Source of the DNA: Microbacterium memoriense
GTDB taxonomy: Bacteria; Actinomycetota; Actinomycetes; Actinomycetales; Microbacteriaceae
NCBI RefSeq assembly: GCF_025398275.1
Contig: NZ_JAODOR010000014.1
Span: forward strand, 112,239 to 176,238
Reading direction: 5' to 3'
DNA length: 64,000 nt
Part shown: piece by piece, positions 44,836 to 55,553 of the stretch
How positions within the stretch are numbered: position 1 is the stretch's first letter
Layout: every line of letters begins with the position of its first letter
Program-made: the position numbers and the translations under genes
Notes under the pieces: generated by a model
What the model was told of the DNA's origin: nothing
Databases searched by the model: none
What the model saw: only the letters and a program-made list of their open reading frames with translations

Positions 44836-47022
44836 TCACATGAGCTTCGTCGAGGCCATCGCATCGACGAGACCTCGGTTGAACGAGATGAGCGGCCGCC
44901 GCAGCACGAGCCCGAGGAGCAGCGCGGGGACCATGAAGGCGAGAAGGAGCCCGAGCGACACCCAGAAGTCAGCGCCGTAGGTCCCCGCGATCGCGGACCG
45001 GATCGCTGAGATCGCGTGCGTGGCCGGGAGGAAGGGGCTGACGCCCTGGAACCACGGCGGTAGCAGCTGCAGCGGGTACGCGCCCCCCGACCCCGAGATC
45101 TGGATCACGAGCAGGACCACCGCGAGGGCCTTGCCCGCGTTGCCGAACGCGATGACGAACGTGTAGATGATGAGCGAGAACATGAGCGAGGTCACCCACC
45201 CGGCCAGGAGCAGCAGGAACGGATGCGCGGGTTCGATGCGCACGAACAGGATGAGACCGAGGACCACAAGCGTCGACTGCGCGAGGCCGGTCGCGGCGAA
45301 GATGCCGTAGCGGCCGAGGTACTTCTGGGTCGGCGAGAGCTCAGGTTCTCCCGGGAGGGCATCACGGCTGACGTCGACCCGGATGGCGACGGTCATGAGG
45401 AGCGCCCCGACCCAGAGGGCCAGCACGGTGTAGAGCGGCGCCATCCCCGCGCCGAAGCTCACGACGGGGAACACCTCCACGCGGTCGACGCGGACCGGTT
45501 CGGCGAGCGACGTCGCGAGCACGCTCGGGTCGGATCCGACAATCTCGCTGAGACCCGCGAGGTCGCCGGTCTGGGCGGCGCGGGCGATCGCCTGCTGCAC
45601 GCCGTCGAACTTCGTCGCGGCGTCGGAGAGCGTCGTGCTGAGCTGCGCGGTCAGAGCCTGGGCGCCCTGCAGGGTGCCGACGACGGAGTCGGATGCCCCG
45701 GAGAGCCCGGCCGCGGCCTGCGCCAGGTCGCCGCGCACGACCCCGATGTCGTCATCGATGACCGAGAGGGTCGAGCCGAGGGCATCCAGCTGCGGCTTGA
45801 GAGTGCCGGTGTACGAGTCCTGTGCCTGCTGGATCGCCTGGATCGCCTGCGCGACGAGGTCTCGCACCTGCTGGTGGGATGCCTCGGCGGCGGCGTTGCC
45901 CGCGGTGATGTCGGTCGCGGCCTGGACGAGGGAGTCGTGCAGCTCCTGCTGGCGACCGATCGCCCGGTCGAGCTGGGCGACGACGTCGTCGAGAGCCGCC
46001 TGCGCGGCCGGAGGCAGCTGCGGACGCACCTCGGTGACGAGCGTCGTGCGCAGAGACGTGGCGTCGTCGATCTGCTGCTGCACGCGCGCGGCAACCGTGG
46101 TCAGCACGTCGGCCTGACTGCCGCTGAGGGTGCCCACCTTCGCGTACAGATCGTCGACGCTCGCCCCCGCGGCGGCATAGCCCTGCGCGGTCGTGCGGAG
46201 CGCGTCGGCGACCGAGGTGGTCGCCGACTGCAGGACATCGCCGAGCTGTTGCGCGGCGCCTGCGCCGGAGCCCGCGGCATCCGACGTGTCGCCGAACGCC
46301 GCCCCGGTGCCGGAGACGAGGGCCGACGCGCTCTGCGCGAGCGGGATCGTACCCTCCGCGAGCGCCTCGAACATCTCGGCGGTCTGGGCGCCCGCGCGCA
46401 ACTGGGTCGCGACCGATCCGACGCGGGCCTCAACCCGGGCGAGGGCCGCTTGCGTGTCGGCGTCGGTCAGGTAGTCCGACAGCGACGAGATGAGGCTGAG
46501 CGCGACGTCGCTGAGCGTCTCGGTGAACACCGAGCTGATCTGAGCCGAGACGCCCTCGGCTCCCTGACCGGTGATCTTCGGGGCGAGAGCGTTCTTCTTC
46601 TCGTTGGTGTAGTACGCCAGCTCGGTGCGCTGCGCGCCGTCGGCGTAGAAAGTGAGCATGTCGGCGCTGAACGAGGGCGGCAGCACGATCGCGGCGTAGT
46701 ACCGGCCCGACTTCGTGCCGTCGATCGCGTCGTCCTCCGAGGTGATCACCCAGTTGAGCTGATCGTTAGCGCGCAGCTGCGAGAGCACCTGCTCGCCGAC
46801 GTTCACGCGGACCGGGACGAGGTCGCTCTGGTACCCCTCGTCGGTCGACGCCACCGCGACGGTGAGGTTCTCGGTGTTACCGAACGGGTCCCAGCTGGCG
46901 AGCACGTTGAACCAGGTGAACAGCGATGGGATCACGACGAGCCCGAACATCACGATGATCGCCATGACGTTCATGACTGAGTGCCGCAGATCGCGACGGA
47001 TCAAATGCAGGATGCCGCTCAT
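44836..47022 (-). CDS. YhgE/Pip-family membrane protein, ABC-2 type (first)
   Basis: 728-aa member of the YhgE/Pip family. One N-terminal membrane helix (about 17-40), a large extracytoplasmic region (about 45-515) rich in Ala/Gln/Asp coiled-coil helices, and five or six C-terminal membrane helices (about 530-728). Family members resemble ABC-2 permeases and type VII secretion or phage-infection proteins; substrate unknown. The ATG at 47022 overlaps the preceding yhgE-like stop by 4 nt. No ATPase gene is adjacent. Confidence 0.88.
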   Translation of the reverse strand: MSGILHLIRRDLRHSVMNVMAIIVMFGLVVIPSLFTWFNVLASWDPFGNTENLTVAVASTDEGYQSDLVPVRVNVGEQVLSQLRANDQLNWVITSEDDAIDGTKSGRYYAAIVLPPSFSADMLTFYADGAQRTELAYYTNEKKNALAPKITGQGAEGVSAQISSVFTETLSDVALSLISSLSDYLTDADTQAALARVEARVGSVATQLRAGAQTAEMFEALAEGTIPLAQSASALVSGTGAAFGDTSDAAGSGAGAAQQLGDVLQSATTSVADALRTTAQGYAAAGASVDDLYAKVGTLSGSQADVLTTVAARVQQQIDDATSLRTTLVTEVRPQLPPAAQAALDDVVAQLDRAIGRQQELHDSLVQAATDITAGNAAAEASHQQVRDLVAQAIQAIQQAQDSYTGTLKPQLDALGSTLSVIDDDIGVVRGDLAQAAAGLSGASDSVVGTLQGAQALTAQLSTTLSDAATKFDGVQQAIARAAQTGDLAGLSEIVGSDPSVLATSLAEPVRVDRVEVFPVVSFGAGMAPLYTVLALWVGALLMTVAIRVDVSRDALPGEPELSPTQKYLGRYGIFAATGLAQSTLVVLGLILFVRIEPAHPFLLLLAGWVTSLMFSLIIYTFVIAFGNAGKALAVVLLVIQISGSGGAYPLQLLPPWFQGVSPFLPATHAISAIRSAIAGTYGADFWVSLGLLLAFMVPALLLGLVLRRPLISFNRGLVDAMASTKLM

Positions 47023-49829
47023 GCCTGCTCGCCTCCTTCGCGCCGGGTCTCGGGTGACGGCGTGGGATCCGTGGGGGATGTCTCGGGCTCCGTCTCCGGG
47101 GCCGCGTCCGCCTCGGCCGTGCGGAACAGTCTCGTGAGCGCGTCCTCGTCCGGCTCGGATTCGTCCGTGCCGGTCGGCGCATCGGGGACGTGCGGGTCGG
47201 GAGCTTCGCTCGTCGGGACCGTTCGCTCGGCGGCGTCGGGAACCGGGGAATCCCGCCCGTCCGCGGCGAGCGGCATCGTTGTGACCGCGCCGGCCTTGGC
47301 CTCCTCGCCCCGCATCGCGAGGCGCAGTTCTGCGTCGCCCATACCGGCGAGCTCGGCGGCGGCCTCGAAGCTGTGGCTCACGTATTCCAGCACGACGAGG
47401 AACGCGACGACGAGGAGGCACCACAGGAGCCAGAGGAACAGGAGTGTCGCGCTCTGCTCGTGCAGCAGCCACGCGATGAGGCCGAGGACCGCCATGCCCC
47501 CGAGCCCTGTGAGGAGCGCGATGCGCAGGAGCGCGGGGTACCGTTCGGCGAACGGCCGGGCGCGCCGGTCGAGCCGGCCGCGGAACTTGTCGCGGTCGGC
47601 GAGAGCGTGGATGACGTCGGTCAGCCGGTAGCCCCGGCCGACGATCTGGACGTCCTCGCCGATCAGCAGATCGGTGGCGATGACCTCGCGGTTGAACAGG
47701 CGGTTGAGGTACGCGAGGCGCCGGCGCACGACGAGACCGAGCACCCAGGCCATCACGACGAAGATCGCCAGCACGCCCATGAACCGCCACCAGTGCGCGC
47801 CGTAGAACCCGGCGATCGTCTCGCGCATCGCGTCGATGCCGTACGTGAACGGCAGGAACGGATAGATGTTGCGGAAGAACTGCGGCATGAGCTCGATCGG
47901 GTAGAGGCCAGAGGCTCCCGGTATCTGCATGATGACGAGCAGGACGCACAGCCCCCGCCCGATGTGGCCGAACGCGACGCACAGGGCGTAGATGATGCTG
48001 ACGTACGCGAGGGAGATGAGGATGCCGGTGCCCACGAACGCGAACGCGTCAGCCGTCTGCACCCCGATGATCAGGTTGCCGACGCACACGACGATGGCTT
48101 GCAGCATCCCGAGGGCGCCGAACAGCAGGAAGCGACCGACGTAGGCTTCGCTCACGCGGATCGGGGCGACCCCCTCGGTGTCGACCTCGACCTTGAAGAT
48201 CACCATCAACACGAACGCGCCGATCCACAGCGACAGGTTCGTGAACAGCGCCGCCATCGCCGAACCGTACGAGGAGACGGGGAAGACGGCGTGCGAGACG
48301 ACGTCGACGGGGCTCGCGATGAACTGCGCGATCTGCTGTGGCTCGAGCCCGGTGACGGTACCGAGGGATTTCCACGAGGATGCCGAGCCGAGCGCCAACA
48401 CGTCGGTGCGCGCGTCGCCGAGCCCGGTCTGGATGCCGGCGAGCGTGCCGTCGAGACTGTCGAGCGCCCCCGAGGTGGCGACGAGCTGGGTGTCGAGACC
48501 AGAGAGGAGGTCGGCCGACTGCGTGAGCTGCGCGCGCTGGGCGTCGATGGCGGCGGAGAAGCCTCCGGCGCTCGCCGACAGCGTCGCCATCGCGCTCGTC
48601 AGCGCGGGGATCGATTGGGTGAGCGCCGTGCGCAGGCCCGAGGCCGACGTCTGCGCGCCCTGCACAGCGGTGTTCAGGGCGTCCGCGGTCTGATGCACGG
48701 CCTGCATGGCGGCAGCCGCGTCGGCGTTCATCGTCTGGAGGTCCGCGAGCAGCCGCTGGTCGGCCTGGTTCTGCTCCTGCAGCGCCGTGAGCACCTGCTG
48801 CAGCTGCTCAGTCACCGCCGAGTCGAGACCGCCCTGATCGAGCAGCGTCTGCAGCTGCGCGATCGCGGCGGCATTCGCCTCCGTCACGGTGGTGATGTCG
48901 TCGATCGCGCCGTCGATGCGCGCCGAGGCCTGCCCGAGCGTCTGCGTCACCTGGGTGACTGAGATGTGCGCCTGCGCCGAGGCATCCGCCAGCAGCGTCG
49001 CGCCTTGCACATAGGCGGAGGTCGCGGCATCGGTGAACGAGAGCACATCGCGCTGAGCCTGTGCGACGCTCGTCTGCGCCTGGGCGAGGGCGGTCTGCAC
49101 ATCGCCGAGGGTGGTGTCGACGTCGCTGAGGGTCGTCTGCGCACCGCTCAGAGAGCCGCGCGATCTCTCCAGTCCGGTCTTCATGTCGGTGATGCCCTGG
49201 CGCGCCGAGGCGATCTGCGCGGCGGTGGCGTCGAAGGCGTTGAGGCTGTCGGTCTTGGCGTTCAGCAGCTTGAGCGCGACGTCATCACCGGCATCCTTCA
49301 GCTCCGTCGTCGCTGCCTCCGCGATCTGTTCGATGAAAGCGCTCGTGATCTTGCTGTTGACGCCGGAGGCGCCGACGTCGGTGATCTTCGGGGCGATCGC
49401 GCTGGCCTTCTCGTTGACGTAGTAGGTCAGCGCGGGCTGGGTGAACGTGCCGGTCGTGATGCTGAGCAGGTCGGAACTGAAGCTCTGCGGAATGACGATC
49501 GCGGCATAGACCGCACCCGAGTGCACGGCCTCACGCGCCTCGTCTTCGCTCATGAACTCCCAGCCGAGCTGGTGGTCGGCGCGCAGCTGTTCGACGACCT
49601 GTGCGCCGACATCGACGGGTCCGGTCGGGTCCGCGCGGGCGCCCTCGTCGAGGTTGACGACGGCGACGCCGATGTTGCCGGTGTTGGCGTAAGGATCCCA
49701 GAACGCGTTGATGTTGAACCAGGCGTAGAGCGCCGGGGTGAGCAGCACGCCGAGCACGATGACCCACGTCCGGCGCGCGCGGAAGATCCGCGTGACGTCA
49801 CGCCGGAAGACTTGGAAACTCTTGCGCAC
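47019..49829 (-). CDS. YhgE/Pip-family membrane protein, ABC-2 type (second), with C-terminal extension
   Basis: 936-aa paralogue of the downstream gene. Same N-terminal helix (WVIVLGVLLTPALYAWFNI), coiled-coil ectodomain (about 45-480) and C-terminal permease helices to about 690, followed by an extra membrane pair (about 775-820) and an acidic Pro/Thr/Glu tail. I choose GTG 49829: TACCAT at 49836-49841 on this strand ends 6 nt before it, the leaderless spacing; ATG 49844 would put the -10 inside the gene. First of the yhgE-yhgE-tetR operon. Confidence 0.85.
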   Translation of the reverse strand: MRKSFQVFRRDVTRIFRARRTWVIVLGVLLTPALYAWFNINAFWDPYANTGNIGVAVVNLDEGARADPTGPVDVGAQVVEQLRADHQLGWEFMSEDEAREAVHSGAVYAAIVIPQSFSSDLLSITTGTFTQPALTYYVNEKASAIAPKITDVGASGVNSKITSAFIEQIAEAATTELKDAGDDVALKLLNAKTDSLNAFDATAAQIASARQGITDMKTGLERSRGSLSGAQTTLSDVDTTLGDVQTALAQAQTSVAQAQRDVLSFTDAATSAYVQGATLLADASAQAHISVTQVTQTLGQASARIDGAIDDITTVTEANAAAIAQLQTLLDQGGLDSAVTEQLQQVLTALQEQNQADQRLLADLQTMNADAAAAMQAVHQTADALNTAVQGAQTSASGLRTALTQSIPALTSAMATLSASAGGFSAAIDAQRAQLTQSADLLSGLDTQLVATSGALDSLDGTLAGIQTGLGDARTDVLALGSASSWKSLGTVTGLEPQQIAQFIASPVDVVSHAVFPVSSYGSAMAALFTNLSLWIGAFVLMVIFKVEVDTEGVAPIRVSEAYVGRFLLFGALGMLQAIVVCVGNLIIGVQTADAFAFVGTGILISLAYVSIIYALCVAFGHIGRGLCVLLVIMQIPGASGLYPIELMPQFFRNIYPFLPFTYGIDAMRETIAGFYGAHWWRFMGVLAIFVVMAWVLGLVVRRRLAYLNRLFNREVIATDLLIGEDVQIVGRGYRLTDVIHALADRDKFRGRLDRRARPFAERYPALLRIALLTGLGGMAVLGLIAWLLHEQSATLLFLWLLWCLLVVAFLVVLEYVSHSFEAAAELAGMGDAELRLAMRGEEAKAGAVTTMPLAADGRDSPVPDAAERTVPTSEAPDPHVPDAPTGTDESEPDEDALTRLFRTAEADAAPETEPETSPTDPTPSPETRREGGEQA

Positions 49830-49850
49830 CGACCTATGGTACATCTAATC

Positions 49851-49866
49851 TGCACACCGGTGTGCA
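49851..49866. promoter_or_regulatory. TetR operator candidate upstream of the YhgE operon
   Basis: Perfect 16-bp palindrome TGCACACCGGTGTGCA. It lies just upstream of the -10 element TACCAT (49836-49841, leftward) and overlaps the -35 region, an ideal place for repression. TetR-family dimers commonly bind such sites. Confidence 0.75.
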
Positions 49867-49926
49867 AGTTGTGATGAGGAGTTTTGCGCGTGATGCGCCG
49901 CTTCCGGTCCGGGGGGCGGTCGGCGA

Positions 49927-51372
<1,446 letters not shown>

Positions 51373-51423
51373 TCAAGTCTAGTGAGCGCCGCATCCCCGC
51401 CGATCCGACACGATCGGTGCGGA

Positions 51424-51482
51424 CCGACAGGATCCGCGCGCGGATACGGTGCCGGCTCGCGCGCATCTTGTCGGCTCGCGCG
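51424..51482. repeat. REP-like palindromic element upstream of argG
   Basis: Arms CCGACAGGAT (51424-51433) and ATCTTGTCGG (51465-51474) pair at 9 of 10 positions. Inside is a perfect 14-bp palindrome ATCCGCGCGCGGAT (51432-51445), and CGGCTCGCGCG occurs twice 19 bp apart (51453-51463 and 51472-51482). It fills most of the 128-bp gap between argG and the lipoprotein gene. Confidence 0.55.
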
Positions 51483-51497
51483 GTGTGGGGGCGTGGG

Positions 51498-52142
51498 TCA
51501 GCCCAGAGTCACGGCGGTGATGTCGACGGGGGATGCCGGAGCGACGCCGTCGGGGCCGACGCCCGCGGCGGCGACGGCTCGCACGAGATCGATGCCGGCG
51601 GCATCCATCATCCCGAAGACCGTGTACGCGGGGGGAAGCTGGGTGCCCTCGTAGACGAGGAAGAACTGCGACCCATTGGTGTCGGGGCCGGCGTTGGCCA
51701 TCGCCAGCGTGCCTGCCGGATACGTCTCGGTCCCGTCGAGCTCGTCGGCGTACCGATAGCCGGGTCCGCCCATGCCGGTGGCGGAAGGATCGCCGCACTG
51801 CAGCACGAAGATGCCCTCGACGGTGAGTCGATGGCACGTGGTGCCGTCGAAGTAGCCCTGCTCGGCGAGGGAGACGAAGCTCCCGACGGTGCAGGGTGTC
51901 CGATCGGCATCCAGGGTGAGGGTGATGTCACCGGCGGAGGTCTGCAGCGTCGCGGTCACGTCACCGGACCGGGCCGGCTCGGACGGCGGAACGTCGACGT
52001 CGCGCACCCCACCGGGGGCTTCGGTGTACTCGCACCCTCGGGCTCCGGGCGCCGACTCCTCGGACGCCGGCTGTCCCGCGCAGGCGGTCAGGGTGAGCAG
52101 AAGACCGACCGCAGCCGCGACGGAGAGCAATCGTGAGCGCAT
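51498..52142 (-). CDS. Lipoprotein cyclophilin-type peptidyl-prolyl isomerase
   Basis: 214-aa secreted isomerase. The signal peptide ends in the lipobox LTAC with Cys21 as the lipidated residue. The cyclophilin domain (about 60-214) has TCHRLTVEGIFVLQCGDP, GMGGPGYRY and NGSQFFLVYEGTQLPP, but the family FHRV is replaced by CHRL and the usual TxxxPWLDxxH by a shorter loop, so activity may be reduced. Probably helps fold exported proteins. TAGGCT plus 6 nt precedes the ATG (leaderless). Confidence 0.92.
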   Translation of the reverse strand: MRSRLLSVAAAVGLLLTLTACAGQPASEESAPGARGCEYTEAPGGVRDVDVPPSEPARSGDVTATLQTSAGDITLTLDADRTPCTVGSFVSLAEQGYFDGTTCHRLTVEGIFVLQCGDPSATGMGGPGYRYADELDGTETYPAGTLAMANAGPDTNGSQFFLVYEGTQLPPAYTVFGMMDAAGIDLVRAVAAAGVGPDGVAPASPVDITAVTLG

Positions 52143-52391
52143 GCCGACAGCCTACGGTCCGCCTGCGAGACGGATCCGACGCCGGCGGGTCCCCTGTCCC
52201 ACCCTCGTCCGTGAGCCAGCGCGTGGTGATGAGATGTGCAGGCTGCCGCGTGCGTGTGTGCGCCGTGCCGAGCATGCGCCGTGACCGGGATCTTCCGGTG
52301 GACCGGCTCGTCGGTCCTGCAGAGCCGCCGATTGCCCCCGGCGGCGTGGGGTGTGCGCTCGCACTCTCGGACTACCGACTGCACGCCGGCG

Positions 52392-52847
52392 TCAGATCAG
52401 TTCGCTCTGCCAGTTGGCCTCCTGGATGCGGATGTCGAGCTCTCGCCATTCCTTCGCGAGGGCGTCGGCACGCGCGCGGACGGCGGCGACGTCGATCGCC
52501 GCGACGTAGCGGATCTCGGACTGGCTGTAGCGGTCGCCGCGGGCGGCCCCGGCATCCGCCGCCTGCGTGTAGGCCTGCACCCGCAGCCGGAGAACGTCGC
52601 GGCGGGCCAATGCATCGGTGAGCGTCGCGCCGTCGGCGAGGGTCGCCTCGAGGTTCGTGCGGTTGATCCGCGTGATGAGGTCGGCGAGGCGTTCGGCGAC
52701 ACGGTCGTGCTCGGACAGCAGCGCGGTGGGGTCTTCGACGGGCGGCTCCCCCTCCTGCACGCGCGCGTGCTGCGCTGCGCGCTGGGCGAGCTGGGAGAGC
52801 CGGGTGGCGAGGGCGGCGCGCTCCGCGAGTGCTTCGGCGAGCTTCAT
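52392..52847 (-). CDS. DIP1984-family protein (septicolysin-like), unknown function
   Basis: 151-aa wholly helical protein with KLAEALAERAALATRLSQL at the N-terminus and the family pattern SEHDRVAERLADLITRINRTN (about 48-68, in two parts), then YSQSEIRYVAAIDVAAVR and LDIRIQEANWQ at the end. Members are scattered among bacteria without firm function. The ATG at 52847 overlaps the stop of a 51-codon membrane peptide gene as ATGA. Confidence 0.85.
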   Translation of the reverse strand: MKLAEALAERAALATRLSQLAQRAAQHARVQEGEPPVEDPTALLSEHDRVAERLADLITRINRTNLEATLADGATLTDALARRDVLRLRVQAYTQAADAGAARGDRYSQSEIRYVAAIDVAAVRARADALAKEWRELDIRIQEANWQSELI

Positions 52848-52999
52848 CGCCCCAGCTTCGCACGGCGGCGGCGACCGATCCAGACCACGAAGAAGGCCAC
52901 GAGCAGGATGAGCGGCGCGATGAGGTGCAGCACCTCGTTCGACGACGGGATGGGAGCGGCGCCCTGGGGGAGCTCGATGCCGACCACGCCGTGGCCCAT
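52844..52999 (-). CDS. Small membrane peptide (51 aa) upstream of the DIP1984-family gene
   Basis: Short gene from ATG 52999. The product starts MGHGVVGIELPQGAAPIPSS, has one hydrophobic helix (about 24-41) and ends in a basic RRRRAKLGR tail, the usual inside-positive anchor. The stop overlaps the following start by 4 nt (ATGA), which argues for real translation. Function unknown. Confidence 0.65.
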   Translation of the reverse strand: MGHGVVGIELPQGAAPIPSSNEVLHLIAPLILLVAFFVVWIGRRRRAKLGR

Positions 53000-53097
53000 G
53001 TCCGAGTGCGCTCGTCGGAACACTATCCGCTCGCGGGTCGCGGAGCCCAGGTCGGTAGGATGGGGTGTAACCGTCCGACAAGCGGGGGAGAAGGCCC

Positions 53098-54384
53098 ATG
53101 CCAGGCATTGTGATCGTCGGCGTCCAGTGGGGAGACGAGGGCAAGGGCAAAGCCACCGACCTCCTCGGGGAGCGCACCGACTGGGTCGTCAAGTTCAACG
53201 GCGGCAACAACGCCGGCCACACCGTCGTCATCGGCGACGAGAAGTACGCCCTGCATCTGCTGCCGTCCGGCATCCTCTCGCCGGGAGTGAACGCGGTGAT
53301 CGGCAACGGCGTCGTCGTCGACCTCGAGGTGCTCTTCGCCGAGCTTGCGGCGCTCAACGCCCGCGGCCTCGACACGTCGCGCCTGCGCATCAGCGCCAAC
53401 GCCCACGTCATCACGCAGTATCACCGCACGCTCGACAAGGTCACCGAGCGCTTCCTCGGCAAGCGCATGATCGGCACGACCGGCCGCGGGATCGGCCCGA
53501 CGTACGCCGACAAGATCAACCGCGTCGGCATCCGTATCCAAGACCTCTTCGACGAGAACATCCTGCGGCAGAAGGTCGAAGGCTCACTCGATCAGAAGAA
53601 CCACCTGCTGGTGAAGGTCTTCAACCGCCGCTCCATCACGGTCGACGAGATCGTCGACGACCTGCTGTCGTACGCCGAGCGCGTGCGACCGATGGTCGCC
53701 GACACGTCGCTGCTGCTGAACGAGGCGCTGGATGCCGGCGACGTCGTCGTCTTCGAGGGTGGCCAGGCCACGATGCTCGACGTCGACCACGGCACCTATC
53801 CGTTCGTGACGTCGTCGTCGGCGACGGCGGGCGGTGCGTCGACCGGGTCGGGCGTCGGCCCCAACCGCCTCGACCGCATCGTCGGGATCGTGAAGGCCTA
53901 CACCACTCGTGTGGGATCCGGCCCCTTCCCGACCGAGCTGTTCGACGAGCAGGGCGAGTGGCTGCGCAAGCGCGGCTTCGAGTTCGGCACGACGACCGGG
54001 CGCCCCCGCCGCGTCGGCTGGTACGACGCCCCGATCACCCGCTACGCCACCCGGATCAACGGCATCACCGATCTCGTCATGACCAAGCTCGACATCCTCA
54101 CGGGGCTCGACCAGATCCCGGTGTGCGTCGCCTACGACGTCGACGGCGAGCGCTTCGACGAGGTGCCGGTCAACCAGAGCGACTTCCACCACGCCACCCC
54201 GATCCTGGAGTACTTCCCGGGGTGGAAGGCCGACATCTCCGGTGCGCGCACCTTCGACGACCTCCCGCTGGAGGCGCAGGACTACGTGCTCGCGCTCGAA
54301 GCCATGAGCGGCACCCGCATCTCGGTGATCGGTGTCGGCGCTTCGCGCGACGCCGTGATCGTCCGGCACGACCTCGTCGACTGA
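53098..54384 (+). CDS. purA: Adenylosuccinate synthetase
   Basis: 428-aa GTP-dependent enzyme making adenylosuccinate from IMP and aspartate, the first committed AMP step. P-loop WGDEGKGK at 11-18, the catalytic Asp there and His in NNAGHTV near 40-44, [14 protein letters not shown] near 127-140. ATG at 53098 with GGGGGAG upstream; a TAGGAT -10 candidate lies at about 53056. The stop TGA overlaps the next ATG by 1 nt. Confidence 0.98.
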   Translation: MPGIVIVGVQWGDEGKGKATDLLGERTDWVVKFNGGNNAGHTVVIGDEKYALHLLPSGILSPGVNAVIGNGVVVDLEVLFAELAALNARGLDTSRLRISANAHVITQYHRTLDKVTERFLGKRMIGTTGRGIGPTYADKINRVGIRIQDLFDENILRQKVEGSLDQKNHLLVKVFNRRSITVDEIVDDLLSYAERVRPMVADTSLLLNEALDAGDVVVFEGGQATMLDVDHGTYPFVTSSSATAGGASTGSGVGPNRLDRIVGIVKAYTTRVGSGPFPTELFDEQGEWLRKRGFEFGTTTGRPRRVGWYDAPITRYATRINGITDLVMTKLDILTGLDQIPVCVAYDVDGERFDEVPVNQSDFHHATPILEYFPGWKADISGARTFDDLPLEAQDYVLALEAMSGTRISVIGVGASRDAVIVRHDLVD

Positions 54385-55553
54385 TGCGGTTCTTTGTCGG
54401 CGGGTACACCGCTGACAAAGGCGGTGCCGCCACCGGGATCGGCGCGCTCCGCGCGGGAGAGCCGGGCGCCGTGCTCGCGGGCGGGCAGTTGTCGTATGCC
54501 GATGCGGTGCGCACCACCGGGTCGCCGTCGTGGCTCGCCTGGCATCCGACGCTGCCCGTGCTGTACGCCGCGATGGAGGGATCCGGTTCCGTCCGCGCGT
54601 GGGCACGCATCGGCGAGGAGTCTTTCGTCGGGCTGGGCAGCGCGGTCGCAGCCGGCGGCTCCGTGTGCCACGTGGCGGTCGCGCCCGACGGGCGGTGGCT
54701 CGTCGCGTCGTCGTACGACGACGGCAGTGTCGTCCGGATCGGACTGGATGCCCGTGGCGCGCTCGGGTCCGCCACGATCGGCGCCGCAGCCGTCGACCCG
54801 TATGCCGGTAGCGGCACGCAGGGGGCGAGCGAGCCGTCCGGACTCATCGACGTGCCCGAGCCGCCGCGCGAGCGAACCGCCATGGAATCACTCGTCGCGT
54901 TGCTGAGCGCTGCCGACGAGCCCGCGATGCCGCCGCCGGCGGGAGACAGCGCTCGCCGGTCGCACGCTCACCACACCCGGTTCACCCCCGGCGGGCTGGT
55001 GAGCACCGACCTCGGGTTCGACCAGGTCCGCATCTGGGATACGCGAGACGGGCGCCTGCGAGAGCGGCAACGCGTCGCCCTACCGCAGGGCACGGGTCCT
55101 CGTCATACCCTCTGGCATCCGAGCGGACACCTCTACATCGTCACGGAACACTCCGACGAGCTGTTCGTGCTGCGTCCCGGTTCGGACGGGCTGTGGTCTT
55201 TCGTGGGCGGTGCTCCGCTTCTCGGGGCGCAGCCCGGTGCGGATTTCGCCGCCGAGATCGCGATGTCCCGCGATGGCCGCTTCGTCTACGCAGGACTGCG
55301 GGGCAGCAACACGATCTCCGTCGTACAGGTCCACGGCGACGGCGCCGATCTTCGCTCGGTCGCTCTGATCGAGTCCGGTGTGGACTGGCCGCGGCATCAC
55401 GTCCTCGAGCGCGACACGCTTCTGATCGCGGGCGAGCGGTCGAATGACATCGTCTCGCTGGCGATCGACGAACGTACCGGAGTGCCCGGTCGCGTGCGAC
55501 ACCGTGTCAGCGCGCCGAGTCCGGCCTGCCTTCTGGCGGATGCAGTCGGCTAG
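54384..55553 (+). CDS. Lactonase-family seven-bladed beta-propeller protein
   Basis: 389-aa member of the 6-phosphogluconolactonase-like (Pgl/lactonase) family. Repeated WHPTLPVLYA, VAPDGRWLVASSYDDG, WHPSGHLYIVTEHSDE and MSRDGRFVYAGLRGSN blades are visible, with a low-complexity insertion (about 140-195) carrying His/Arg residues near SHAHHTRF. Enzymatic activity is not certain from sequence. Shares 1 nt with the purA stop; its own stop shares CTAG with the convergent AI-2E gene. Confidence 0.85.
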   Translation: MRFFVGGYTADKGGAATGIGALRAGEPGAVLAGGQLSYADAVRTTGSPSWLAWHPTLPVLYAAMEGSGSVRAWARIGEESFVGLGSAVAAGGSVCHVAVAPDGRWLVASSYDDGSVVRIGLDARGALGSATIGAAAVDPYAGSGTQGASEPSGLIDVPEPPRERTAMESLVALLSAADEPAMPPPAGDSARRSHAHHTRFTPGGLVSTDLGFDQVRIWDTRDGRLRERQRVALPQGTGPRHTLWHPSGHLYIVTEHSDELFVLRPGSDGLWSFVGGAPLLGAQPGADFAAEIAMSRDGRFVYAGLRGSNTISVVQVHGDGADLRSVALIESGVDWPRHHVLERDTLLIAGERSNDIVSLAIDERTGVPGRVRHRVSAPSPACLLADAVG

